Assembly: GCF_033954455.1 (NCBI RefSeq)
Contig: NZ_CP121473.1
Span: 682,001 to 746,000, forward strand
Reading direction: 5' to 3'
From: Thiorhodovibrio litoralis
GTDB taxonomy: Bacteria; Pseudomonadota; Gammaproteobacteria; Chromatiales; Chromatiaceae
Length of the DNA stretch: 64,000 nucleotides
Shown here: positions 1-7,769 of the stretch, in pieces
Numbering within the stretch: the stretch's first letter is position 1
Layout of the letters: each line of letters opens with the position of its first letter
Program-made: the position numbers and the translations under genes
Notes under the pieces: model-generated
Databases searched by the model: none
Told to the model about the DNA's origin: nothing
Seen by the model: the letters and a program-made list of their open reading frames with translations, nothing else

Positions 1-562
1 TGGTTAGCACCACGAGGCCGCCGGCCTCGACATGGGCGCGAATCAGATCATCGAGCAAGGCGACGGCGCCGACATCCAGCGCTACGAAGGGTTCGTCGAG
101 AATCCACAAGGGCGCCTTGCTAATCAGCAAGCGCGCCAGCGCGACCCGTTTCTTCTGCCCTTGCGACAGCATGCGGCAGGGTAAATCCTCAAAGCCGCCG
201 AGGCCGATGCGCGAAAGTGCCTGCTCAATTTCGGTATCTTGGCAGTCTCGGCGCCCGGCCAGGCGCGCCGAGATGCGCAAGTTCTCGACGCCGGTCAAAT
301 CACCCTTGATGCCATTGAGGTGCCCGAGGTAGAGCAAATCGCGATAATAGTCCTCGGCCAGCCGTTCGATCGGCTCGCCGCGCCAGCGAATACTGCCGGC
401 ATCCGGGTGCAGCAGGCCGCACAGAGCCCGCAGCAGCGTGGTCTTGCCGCTGCCGTTGGAGCCCTGAAGATGCAGCAGTTGCCCTGGCTCGAGCTTCAGG
501 TCCAGTGCGCTGAACAGGCAACGATCGCCACGGCGGCAGCTCAGTGCGGAAACCTCAAGCAT
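1..562 (-). CDS. ccmA: Heme exporter ATP-binding subunit CcmA (partial, C-terminus off the window)
   Basis: This is the ABC ATPase of the CcmABCDE system that loads heme onto CcmE for periplasmic cytochrome c maturation. The 187 residues visible begin MLEVSALSC and show Walker A GSNGSGKTT (about residues 35-43), the LYLGH segment typical of CcmA, the signature MLSQGQKKR (about 134-142) and Walker B LWILDEP (about 155-161). The reading frame is open to base 1, so only the last roughly 20 residues are missing; ccmB should follow to the left. The start was set at 562 because the ATG 19 bases upstream (583) runs into a stop after five codons. That upstream ATG lies in a near-exact duplication of the first codons of the gene. 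Family assignment is firm; it could only be confused with another short ABC ATPase. Confidence 0.88.
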   Translation of the reverse strand, partial: MLEVSALSCRRGDRCLFSALDLKLEPGQLLHLQGSNGSGKTTLLRALCGLLHPDAGSIRWRGEPIERLAEDYYRDLLYLGHLNGIKGDLTGVENLRISARLAGRRDCQDTEIEQALSRIGLGGFEDLPCRMLSQGQKKRVALARLLISKAPLWILDEPFVALDVGAVALLDDLIRAHVEAGGLVVLT

Positions 563-583
563 TTTTCAGTGCGGAAACCTCAT
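541..583. repeat. Short direct repeat at the ccmA start
   Basis: Two copies of a 17-base sequence (TCAGTGCGGAAACCTCA) start at 541 and 566, a period of 25 bases. The duplication copies the first codons of ccmA, so the message carries a five-codon leader frame (ATG at 583, stop TGA at 566-568) just ahead of the real ATG at 562. Confidence 0.75.
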
Positions 584-811
584 GCTGTCTCAGTGCCGGG
601 GCCGCAAGTGCGACGCCGCGCGGGATTCTGTTTGCTGCTTTGGGGCCGCCAGACTCAGACAGGAAGATACAGCCCGGGATAACAACCAGGTAGATTCAAA
701 CCGTCAGACGCAAAAAGTGAGGTGTCTTGGGTTGCCGGAGTCTGGTGCTGTGGCTTAGCAGGCCGTGAACCTTAACCGCTGCAGCCTTTTTCGACAACCG
801 GAGAGAAAATA
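563..811. other. Divergent intergenic region ccmA / DUF2726-like gene
   Basis: About 250 bases separate two divergently read genes, so promoters for both should lie here. Apart from the short direct repeat near 566-583 and a purine-rich Shine-Dalgarno (GGAGAGA, about 799-805) before the rightward gene, I see no convincing promoter pair or structured RNA. Confidence 0.5.
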
Positions 812-1432
812 ATGCACCTGTTCTATCTGCTGCTGATTCTGACCATAATTGCGCTTGCCAATCTCTTGCTTGGTGTGGTCTTGAGCAAAAAGGACGGTGG
901 GCGCGTCGGCAGGCTGCCGGCGCAGCGGCGCAGGCCCATGCTGAGTGTGCGGGAGGTTCAGAATCTCAAGCTGCTGGAGAAGATTCTCGGTGAGCAGCGC
1001 CGAGTGCAGACGCAGGTGCCTCTGTACTTGTTGATCGATCCGGCACCCGGCGTGTCGGCAAGACGCGCCAGAAAGTGGCGCTCCCAGCTCGGTGCCCTGA
1101 GCGTCGATCTTGCCGTGCTGTCAGCCGATGCCACTGAGCCGCTGTGCGCTATCTTGCTGACCGCGGGCGGCAAGCGTCCGCGCCGGGTGCGTCGCGAGCA
1201 GGCTCAGGTGCAATCCTTGTGCAAGCAAGCCGATCTGCCCGTTCTGACCCTCTCGGGCGACGAGCAGGCAGCTCCCGAGGCACTCAAAGAGCGTCTCGAG
1301 GAGCTAATCTGGCCGCTAGAGGAGCGCTTGGTTGCCGATCACCAAGTGGCGAGCGAGGACGAAGACGCCCTGCTCGCCGGGCTGGCCGTCGCCATGCGTG
1401 ACCGTAGCGTGGCGCAGCGGTCGGCACGCTAG
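812..1432 (+). CDS. Membrane-anchored DUF2726-like protein
   Basis: A 206-residue protein of unknown function. Residues 3-25 form one hydrophobic segment (LFYLLLILTIIALANLLLGV), followed by a basic stretch and a soluble domain whose opening (RRPMLSVREVQNLKLLEKIL) resembles the conserved start of DUF2726 domains, which are distantly related to restriction-endonuclease-like folds. The C-terminus is rich in Glu and Arg. A good Shine-Dalgarno (GGAGAGAAAATA) precedes the ATG. It stands alone between ccmA (divergent) and the Rieske gene (convergent). The coding call is secure from codon bias and start context; the family call is moderate and rests on visual similarity only. Confidence 0.7.
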   Translation: MHLFYLLLILTIIALANLLLGVVLSKKDGGRVGRLPAQRRRPMLSVREVQNLKLLEKILGEQRRVQTQVPLYLLIDPAPGVSARRARKWRSQLGALSVDLAVLSADATEPLCAILLTAGGKRPRRVRREQAQVQSLCKQADLPVLTLSGDEQAAPEALKERLEELIWPLEERLVADHQVASEDEDALLAGLAVAMRDRSVAQRSAR

Positions 1433-1448
1433 ATCTGAATGACAGAGG

Positions 1449-1470
1449 GTTTCGGCTTGTTTTGGGCTCC
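1449..1470. repeat. Partial end of the palindromic intergenic element
   Basis: The sequence TTCGGCTTGTTTTGGGC between two convergent genes matches the outer end of the two full elements at 55311-55417 and 63182-63299. Only one end is present, so this is a solo remnant or a chance match; three other sites support the family. Confidence 0.45.
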
Positions 1471-1498
1471 AAGACCGGAAACTTTTTCGTGATGCTGA

Positions 1499-1834
1499 TT
1501 AAGTAGCGGCGTTGGTCGACCGGCTGGGGTCAATCCAAATCCGCCCGTCCTCGATGACGACGGCGAAGGTGGCGATGGGCTGATCCGCCGGCTCATCCAG
1601 GGGCTCCCCCGTCTTGAGGCTGAAACGGCTTCCATGCAGTGAGCATTTGATGCGATCGCCATCCAGGCAGCCGTAAGAGAGCGGGTAATCCTCGTGGCTG
1701 CAAAGGTCCTCGACCGCATAGAGGTCGTCGCCCACCATGGCCACCAGAAAAGCGCGGCCGTCGGCTTGCACTTTCAGGAAGTGCCCGGGCTCGAGGGTCT
1801 CGGCATCCGCGACAGGGACAAAGGGTGCTTGCAT
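1499..1834 (-). CDS. Rieske-type [2Fe-2S] ferredoxin
   Basis: A 111-residue soluble Rieske protein, the size of the ferredoxin components of aromatic-ring oxygenases and of small nitrite reductase subunits. The cluster ligands are complete: C45-S-H47, then 16 residues to C64-S-L-H67 (KCSLHGSRF). No membrane anchor or signal peptide is visible, so it should be cytoplasmic. A strong Shine-Dalgarno (GGGAGGA) precedes the ATG. It starts 21 bases after the stop of the TrpD2-like gene on the same strand, which argues for co-transcription. No oxygenase large subunit or reductase lies nearby, so its electron partner is unknown. Confidence 0.88.
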   Translation of the reverse strand: MQAPFVPVADAETLEPGHFLKVQADGRAFLVAMVGDDLYAVEDLCSHEDYPLSYGCLDGDRIKCSLHGSRFSLKTGEPLDEPADQPIATFAVVIEDGRIWIDPSRSTNAAT

Positions 1835-1855
1835 GTCTCAATCCTCCCTGATGCG

Positions 1856-2956
1856 TCAGCGCAGCCGTTGCGCGGCCACGCCTGAGTCCAATGCAGCGCG
1901 AACGCGGTCGGCCGCAGCCGGCAGTGTTTTCTCGCGGCCCAGATGCCAGAGCACCAGGGCGCCTGCGAACACCAGACTGTCGTAGGTCGGGCCGGGCTCG
2001 CCAGCCAGCGCGCGGCGGCCGGCATCGGCAGCGGCCTGTGCGGTGGCGCGCACATCCACCGCGATGGCAATGTCATCGCCGGGGCGATTGGCGGTGGGCA
2101 GATCATCCGGCAAGGGCACGGCGCGCGCGGACTGCTCAATGCCCAGGGCGGCCGGGTCGATGTCGAACGACTGCTCCTCGCCCATCTGATGGTAGTTGAA
2201 GCACACGCCGGCCTGGCGAAGGGACGGGATCACGCCACCTTCGACACCACGAACCAGCAGGGCCGAGTCGAAATCGGCATGCCGCGCGAGCAGGGCATAG
2301 ATGCGCGGATAGGGCTTGTGGACATAGCCGGTGACCAGATGTGTCTTGCGTCGCCCTTGAATGGGCTGGGCCATGACCTCCGTGGTGGTAATGACCTGGC
2401 GCTTGACGATGGTTGAGCGCAGGTCGACTAGTGCGTGCAGTTTGGGCGCGAAGGCGCGTTGGTCGACATAGGTCCAGCCAAGGGCCGGATCGGACAGGCG
2501 CCGAGCAGCATCGTCAGGCGACAAGTCGACCGGGATGCCGGCTGCCTCAAAGACATGCCGCGCGGTCACGCCGAATTTGGGGCCAACAGCATCCACGCCA
2601 TGGCTGACGGTCGGTACGCCGCACTCAGCCAGCACAGGTGCCAGAAAGGGCGCCGCTGGCAGACAGCGATTGTAGCCGTCGTAGGGGTCGGCAATGTCCA
2701 CCACGTCATCGACATCGGCCACCGCGCTGTCGGTGATGCCGCGAATCGCGTCCAGCACGCCGCGCATTTCGTCGTCGGTCTCGCGCTTCATGCGCAGTCC
2801 GATCAGAAAGAGCCCAGCCTGCACCGGGTCGATCTCGCCATCAAGAATGGCGCGCATGCCGATGCGGGATTCTTCCAGTGAAATGTCCTTGGACAGTTCC
2901 GGGCCGGTTGCGATGCGCTGAATAATGGAGCGCATGGTCTTTTGCGTATCGTTCAT
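1856..2956 (-). CDS. TrpD2-like family 3 glycosyl (phosphoribosyl) transferase
   Basis: A 366-residue protein of the anthranilate phosphoribosyltransferase superfamily. The N-terminal helical domain (roughly residues 1-75) contains the EARxGMxAxLDGExxPxQxGLFLxxLRMK-type pattern, and the region near VSHGVDAVGPKFGVTA (about 125-140) occupies the place of the PRPP loop. The canonical GTGGD motif of true TrpD is absent, replaced by DPYDGYNR, which points to the TrpD2/YbiB-like branch whose substrates are not settled; tryptophan synthesis is unlikely. The start at 2956 (MNDTQKT) was preferred over a longer frame because upstream codons look non-coding. It lies between the amidase and Rieske genes on the same strand. 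A role in nucleotide or amine metabolism is inference. Confidence 0.75.
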   Translation of the reverse strand: MNDTQKTMRSIIQRIATGPELSKDISLEESRIGMRAILDGEIDPVQAGLFLIGLRMKRETDDEMRGVLDAIRGITDSAVADVDDVVDIADPYDGYNRCLPAAPFLAPVLAECGVPTVSHGVDAVGPKFGVTARHVFEAAGIPVDLSPDDAARRLSDPALGWTYVDQRAFAPKLHALVDLRSTIVKRQVITTTEVMAQPIQGRRKTHLVTGYVHKPYPRIYALLARHADFDSALLVRGVEGGVIPSLRQAGVCFNYHQMGEEQSFDIDPAALGIEQSARAVPLPDDLPTANRPGDDIAIAVDVRATAQAAADAGRRALAGEPGPTYDSLVFAGALVLWHLGREKTLPAAADRVRAALDSGVAAQRLR

Positions 2957-3083
2957 GTTTGTCAGTCCTGCGTCATGCCGCCGGTAATGATGCGCTGGCA
3001 CAGCTTGCGTCCGCGCTTGGTATCTAGAGCTGAATTGTTGAGATGTCTGCCTATTTTGGGCCGGGACCTCATTAATGTTTTCT

Positions 3084-3097
3084 AATCCGCGCGGATT
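3084..3097. promoter_or_regulatory. Perfect 14-base palindrome between the amidase and TrpD2-like genes
   Basis: AATCCGCGCGGATT reads the same on both strands and sits in the 163-base gap between the amidase stop (3120) and the next start (2956). It could be an operator or the stem of a hairpin; it has no T-run on either side to make it a classical terminator. Confidence 0.35.
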
Positions 3098-3119
3098 GTC
3101 AGGGTTGGCCGGGCGCACT

Positions 3120-4031
3120 TCAAGCTGAATCGCGAAACCGGCGGCTGAGATCGCCATAGGCGTCGATGCGCCGGTCGCGCAGAAAAGGCCAGGCGCGTCG
3201 GATCTGTTCGCTGTGGCTGAGATCAATCTCGGCAATTAGCAGCGCGGGCGCATCCTCAGGCGCCCTGGCAAGCAACTCGCCTTGAGGGCCGCAGACAAAG
3301 GAGCTGCCCCAGAACTGGCTGCCGCCGCCCGGTGCGCTGGCTTCGGCCTCAAAGCCCACGCGATTGCAGGCCAGCAGGGGGAGCCCGTTGGCGATAGCAT
3401 GGCCGCGCTGCACCGTCATCCAGGCCTCGCGCTGGCGTGCCTGCTCGGCGGGTGAATCCTCCGGATCCCAGCCAATCGCAGTCGGATACAGCAGCAGCTC
3501 GGCACCGGCCAGCGCCATTAGGCGTGCCGCCTCAGGGAACCACTGATCCCAGCACACCAACACGCCAAGGCGCCCAATGCTGGTGTCGATGGGGTTGAAG
3601 CCAAGATCGCCGGAGGTGAAATAATACTTTTCGTAGTAGCCAGGATCATCCGGAATGTGCATCTTGCGATAGCAGCCGGCAAGACGCCCGTCGGTATCCA
3701 ACACCACCGCCGTGTTGTGATACAGCCCCGGGGCGCGGCGCTCGAACAAGGATCCAACGATGACCAGACCATGCCGACGCGCAGCCACGCCGAGCCACTC
3801 GGTCGTCGGGCCTGGCACGGGCTCCGCGCGGTCGAATCCCGTCATGCTTTCGCGCTGGCAGAAATAGGGCCCGTTGTGCAACTCTTGCAGCAACAGCAGC
3901 CCGCAGCCCGCCTGCGCCGCTGCCTCGATATGGTCCAGAATGGCCCTGCGGTTGGTCTCGGCATCACCGTGATCCCGATCTTGCGCCAGGGCAAGCTTGA
4001 TGACGCGCGCTCTGTCCGGGTTGGATTGCAT
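3120..4031 (-). CDS. aguB: N-carbamoylputrescine amidase-like nitrilase-superfamily hydrolase
   Basis: A 303-residue carbon-nitrogen hydrolase. The catalytic triad is complete: Glu50 in LLLQELHNGPYF, Lys123 in YRKMHIPDDPGYYEKYYF, and Cys160 in VCWDQWFPEAARLM. These flanks, including the PDDPGYYEKYYFTSGD and LLYPTAIGW segments, are those of AguB, which releases putrescine from N-carbamoylputrescine. The start at 4031 (MQSNPDRA) was chosen because alignment to the family begins a few residues later (VIKLALAQ). The usual partner agmatine deiminase (AguA) is not in the window; instead the TrpD2-like and Rieske genes follow on the same strand. A different amide substrate is therefore possible. Confidence 0.85.
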   Translation of the reverse strand: MQSNPDRARVIKLALAQDRDHGDAETNRRAILDHIEAAAQAGCGLLLLQELHNGPYFCQRESMTGFDRAEPVPGPTTEWLGVAARRHGLVIVGSLFERRAPGLYHNTAVVLDTDGRLAGCYRKMHIPDDPGYYEKYYFTSGDLGFNPIDTSIGRLGVLVCWDQWFPEAARLMALAGAELLLYPTAIGWDPEDSPAEQARQREAWMTVQRGHAIANGLPLLACNRVGFEAEASAPGGGSQFWGSSFVCGPQGELLARAPEDAPALLIAEIDLSHSEQIRRAWPFLRDRRIDAYGDLSRRFRDSA

Positions 4032-4192
4032 CTGCTTGGTACTAGTAATTTTTGACAATGTTTTCGAACCCACGAGATTGCGGGAATTAAATGTCGCGTT
4101 CCTCGGCTTCCTTCAGAAGGCGTTGCCGAAAAGAGGTGCCAAGACGGAATCCGTGCAAGGGCGGTTGGGAAACTCACCAGCATCATCCTGCC

Positions 4193-4225
4193 TGAGAAAC
4201 TGAGCGACAGCAAAGCATCGCTCAG
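4193..4225 (-). terminator. Likely terminator of the primase-helicase gene
   Basis: Read on the minus strand, CTGAGCGA and TCGCTCAG form a perfect 8-base stem around a 10-base loop (4200-4225), followed by a short T-rich tract (GTTTCTC). The stem overlaps the stop codon of the primase-helicase, so transcription of that gene probably ends here. Confidence 0.6.
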
Positions 4226-6588
4226 CGGACATCCAGCTCAGGTTGGTCAGCGATGCGATAGCCCATCGCCCGATATCCCCGTTGGCGTTTGTCCCACATG
4301 CGTCGCAGTGCTGGATGCCCGGCATCGACAAAGTCGATAATCCGCACGTCGGTCTTGTTGGCATGCTCCCGGTGCAGGCGGCCAGCATATTGCTGGAGTG
4401 TCCCCCGCCAGGACACCGGCATCGCCAAGACCAAGGTATCAAGCGGCGGATGGTCGAAGCCTTCCCCGACCAGTTTTCCCGTGGCGAGTAACACTCGAGG
4501 GGCATTCGGCGAGAGCGCATCAAGCTCGGCGATCAAGGCGCCGCGCTGCTTTTTCGACATCCGCCCGTGTAGCACGAAGACTGATGGAACCTTGCCGGCC
4601 AGTGCAGCATGGATGGCATCCAAGTGGCCGGTGCGCTCGGTCAACACCAGAACCTTGCGTCCCTTATCGAACGCCTCGCAGATGGCATCGGCGATCGTCT
4701 TGGTCCGATCTTGGTCATTGGCCAGGTGACGAAAGACCTCCTGAATGCCCGCTTCCGGCGGCAGGTCAATGCCCCCGGACAGCTCGTGCGGCACCACGGC
4801 AAGGTCATGCGGGGCGCCTGCGGGCTGTGTCGCCGTATATCGGATGGGACCACACTGCATGAAGATAATGGGCTGTTGGCCGTCGCGGCGGATCGGCGTG
4901 GCGGTCAGGCCCAGGACGTATTTGGCTTTGACGCGTTTGAAGATGTCCTCGAACGAGACCGCGCCGATGTGGTGACACTCATCCACGATGACCTGACCAT
5001 AGTCTTCGACGCAGGCGTTGACCTCACCCTGCCTCGAGAGCGACTGCATCACGGCAATATCGATCTGGCCGCTGAGCTTGGACTTTCCGCCGCCGATGGT
5101 CCCGATCACGCCCTTGCCGACGCTGAGAAAGAATCGCAGACGTTCCCGCCATTGGTTGAGCAGGTCCGTTCGATGTACCAGGATCAAGGTGTTGATACGG
5201 CGCTCAGCGATCATCGCGGCGGCGACGACCGTCTTGCCGAAGGCCGTTGGCGCGCAGAGAACCCCGGTGTCCTGTTGTAGCATCGCGGTGACGGCGTCGG
5301 TTTGGTCGGATCGCAGGGTGCCAGCGAATTCGACCTCAATAGGCTGGCCCGAACACCGCTCGTCGTGAAGTTCGCTGTCGATGGCGTTGTCCTGCAAGAG
5401 CTCCAGCGCGGCATCGAGACAGCCGCGCGGCAGCGCAATATGCTGCGGGTAGTTTTCCGCACAGCCGATCACGCGGGGCTTATCCCACACCGAGAGGCGC
5501 ATGGCCTGTGCCCGGTAGAAGGCCGGGTTTTGAAAGGCGGCGAGGCGGATCAGCCGGTTGGCCAGTGGCTGCGGCAGTTGTGCCTTCTCGAAATAGAGCA
5601 GGTTGGCCAGGGTCATGGTGATGCGCTTGGGCATCGGTGCTGGCAGCGCTCTGGCCGCTGGTTCGGGTCGCTTCCAGGGCTTCGCCTGGTCTTCCTCATC
5701 GATGAAGGCGATATCCAATGGATGCATCCCACCGCCACCGCGCAGGATGGTGGGCTCGATATCCCGTGGCGACATCAGTCTTATCGACGCCAGGTAGGCC
5801 CATTGGTCTGGATACGCGCGCCAATTGGTGTCGACGAATAGGCTGCACTGGTTTTCTCGCGGTTGCTTTTGCAGTGGCAAGGCAATCAGGTTGCCGAAAC
5901 CGCCCTTGGGTAGCTTATCCTGGTTTGGGAAAAGTCGGTCGTAGGAAGTCAACTCGAGCTGACGGGTCCGGGCGCAGGTGTGGCTGATCAGGGTCGTGCC
6001 AAGACGACGGGCCTCGTGTGCTGGCACACGGTTATCGAAGAAGATCCAGGCATGCGCCCCTTGGCCGGAGCGCGAGATTTCGAGCGCGACGGGAACACCG
6101 AGGTCCTCGCAAGACTGGGCGAAAGCAAGCGCATCGGCACGCCAGTCAGCTTTGTCGAAATCGACCGCGAGAAAATGGCAGGTGTCATCTTCCAGCAAGG
6201 GATAGATGCCCATCGTGTGCTTGCCCGCCAGGTGGTCATAAATGACTTCATCGGTGATTGGGATCAGCGCGCGATGGCCACAGTCGGCGCATTTGATGCG
6301 CGGTTTGTCGCACAGGCCCGCGCGCCATTCGTTGGCGCACGCTGGTGTATAGCCTGATTTGCCGCTGCTCTTGCTCTCCCAGCGGACCGGAAAGACATCG
6401 TCGCGGCCCCGGAAAAGCCGACGAAACAGCGCCACTTTTTCGCGCGTTGACAGCCTCGGAGTTTCCCGCTCGGAGGCGGGGGAATCGGACTCGGCAGGCT
6501 CTCGCCACTGGATTCCATGGGCTTCCAGTAGCGCGATCAGGCGCGCATTCTCGGCCCTCAGCGCGACAAGTTCATCCTGCTCAGCCAT
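4222..6588 (-). CDS. TOTE-type archaeo-eukaryotic primase / superfamily 2 helicase
   Basis: A 788-residue two-module protein. Residues 1-25 form a short coiled coil (LVALRAENARLIALLEAHGI). A Cys-rich zinc segment follows (C84 in CANEWRAGLC, then KCADCGH), then the primase core with LAVDFDKADW (metal-binding Asp, about 140-149) and SRSGQGAHAWIFF (about 172-184) and GGFGNLIALPLQ (about 229-240). From about 420 on lies a SF2 helicase: Walker A APTAFGKT (446-453), DECHH box (536-540), TATPIRRDG, GEGFDHPPLD and QYAGRLHR. This architecture matches the primase-helicase of TOTE conflict systems; such proteins are thought to act against or with mobile DNA. The nuclease often linked to these systems is not seen here. 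The start at 6588 (MAEQDEL) was preferred to an ATG 19 codons upstream. Function in this host is inference. Confidence 0.82.
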   Translation of the reverse strand: MAEQDELVALRAENARLIALLEAHGIQWREPAESDSPASERETPRLSTREKVALFRRLFRGRDDVFPVRWESKSSGKSGYTPACANEWRAGLCDKPRIKCADCGHRALIPITDEVIYDHLAGKHTMGIYPLLEDDTCHFLAVDFDKADWRADALAFAQSCEDLGVPVALEISRSGQGAHAWIFFDNRVPAHEARRLGTTLISHTCARTRQLELTSYDRLFPNQDKLPKGGFGNLIALPLQKQPRENQCSLFVDTNWRAYPDQWAYLASIRLMSPRDIEPTILRGGGGMHPLDIAFIDEEDQAKPWKRPEPAARALPAPMPKRITMTLANLLYFEKAQLPQPLANRLIRLAAFQNPAFYRAQAMRLSVWDKPRVIGCAENYPQHIALPRGCLDAALELLQDNAIDSELHDERCSGQPIEVEFAGTLRSDQTDAVTAMLQQDTGVLCAPTAFGKTVVAAAMIAERRINTLILVHRTDLLNQWRERLRFFLSVGKGVIGTIGGGKSKLSGQIDIAVMQSLSRQGEVNACVEDYGQVIVDECHHIGAVSFEDIFKRVKAKYVLGLTATPIRRDGQQPIIFMQCGPIRYTATQPAGAPHDLAVVPHELSGGIDLPPEAGIQEVFRHLANDQDRTKTIADAICEAFDKGRKVLVLTERTGHLDAIHAALAGKVPSVFVLHGRMSKKQRGALIAELDALSPNAPRVLLATGKLVGEGFDHPPLDTLVLAMPVSWRGTLQQYAGRLHREHANKTDVRIIDFVDAGHPALRRMWDKRQRGYRAMGYRIADQPELDVR

Positions 6589-6779
6589 CGGGCCTACCGT
6601 TGACGAGCCTATCGCTGGCGAGGCAAGTGTCCCGACTCCTTGCATTAGCGAGATTGGCGTCGTCGGGGTTAATGTGGCTCGAGGGGGCTGTGGGTTGCTT
6701 GGTCGCCATAACGGGTGGCCTGGGTCGAATCAGCGTGATCTCGTATTGGATTTCAAAGCGGTGCGTGACACAAAATGCT

Positions 6780-7751
6780 TCATTCGCAAGCAACCAAGAC
6801 CGCCATGGCAAGCCCGCAAGCGAGGCTGATCCAGCTGGCGCAGGCGATCAGGGCGAGCGCGCATCGCAGGTCGGATGCATTCAGGTTGGCCCGCCATTGC
6901 GGCGCGCCCATGAACAGATCGCTGACCAGTTTACCGTGCCGGTGGATGGGGCCGAGCAGGCGTGCGCGCAGTGCGCCAGCGCAGGCGGCTTCGCTCCAGC
7001 CGGAATTTGGACTGGGCAGCAGGGCATGCTGATGCCAGGCGGTGGTGAGCGCGAGCTTTGGGTGCAGGGGCTGGCCACCGAGGCGCAAGACGGCTGCCGC
7101 GAGTGCGATGAGCGGCGCTGATAGCCGCGCTGGCAGCCAGTGGATCAGGTCATCCGTGCGGGCGGCGAGGGTGCCGAAGCGGCAATAAAGCGCGTTGCGG
7201 TAACCGACCATGGAGTCGAGCGTGGAGATCGCCTTGACCAGAACCAGTCCGGGCAGGCCGAACAGGCAGAGCGCCCAGAAGGGTGTAAGGACGGCATCGG
7301 TCAGATTCTCGGCCAGGCTCTCGATGGTTGCGCGCACGATGCCGTCGGTTTGCAGCGGCTCGGTGTCGCGACCGACCAGGCGGCTCAGCGCGCGGCGGGC
7401 ACGCGGCAGGTCATGCAGTTGCTCCAGCACGCGCCGGCCGTGGTCCAGGAGGTCGCGGGTGCAGAGCAGGCTGTAGGCGAGAAACAGATCCCAGCCCATG
7501 GCGAGCAGCGGATCGACGGCGGCCAAAAGCCAATGGGGCAGCCACCAGCCGGCGAGCGCGGCACCGATCACCAACAGCCAATGCAGCGCGCCGCCGCCAT
7601 ATCCCTTGAGTCCGCTGTCGAAGAGCCGGTGCTCAAGGCGCAGGCTGAATGCGCCGAGCAGCCGGATGGGGTGCCAGGGATAGTCAGGATCGCCAAGGGC
7701 GGCGTCAAGCAGCCAGACGGCGAGCAGCAGGGGCCAGGGGAAGGTGTTCAG
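6780..7751 (-). CDS. cobD: Adenosylcobinamide-phosphate synthase CobD/CbiB (non-canonical start)
   Basis: A membrane enzyme of cobalamin synthesis that attaches aminopropanol (phosphate) to adenosylcobyric acid. The N-terminal family signature GDPDYPWHPIRLLG lies at about residues 20-33, followed by the conserved GYGGGALHWLL, ESLAENLTDAVLTPFW and STLDSMVGYRN segments, and several hydrophobic helices. With a start at CTG 7751 the protein has 323 residues, normal for the family. No ATG or GTG exists in frame after the btuD stop (7770-7772), and the first TTG (7574) lies beyond the conserved N-terminus, so CTG or translational coupling/readthrough is required. It is last in the metH-btuFCD-cobD unit. 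Function is firm; the start is not. Confidence 0.85.
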   Translation of the reverse strand: MNTFPWPLLLAVWLLDAALGDPDYPWHPIRLLGAFSLRLEHRLFDSGLKGYGGGALHWLLVIGAALAGWWLPHWLLAAVDPLLAMGWDLFLAYSLLCTRDLLDHGRRVLEQLHDLPRARRALSRLVGRDTEPLQTDGIVRATIESLAENLTDAVLTPFWALCLFGLPGLVLVKAISTLDSMVGYRNALYCRFGTLAARTDDLIHWLPARLSAPLIALAAAVLRLGGQPLHPKLALTTAWHQHALLPSPNSGWSEAACAGALRARLLGPIHRHGKLVSDLFMGAPQWRANLNASDLRCALALIACASWISLACGLAMAVLVACE

Positions 7752-7769
7752 CGGCGGGCTCTCAAGCGT

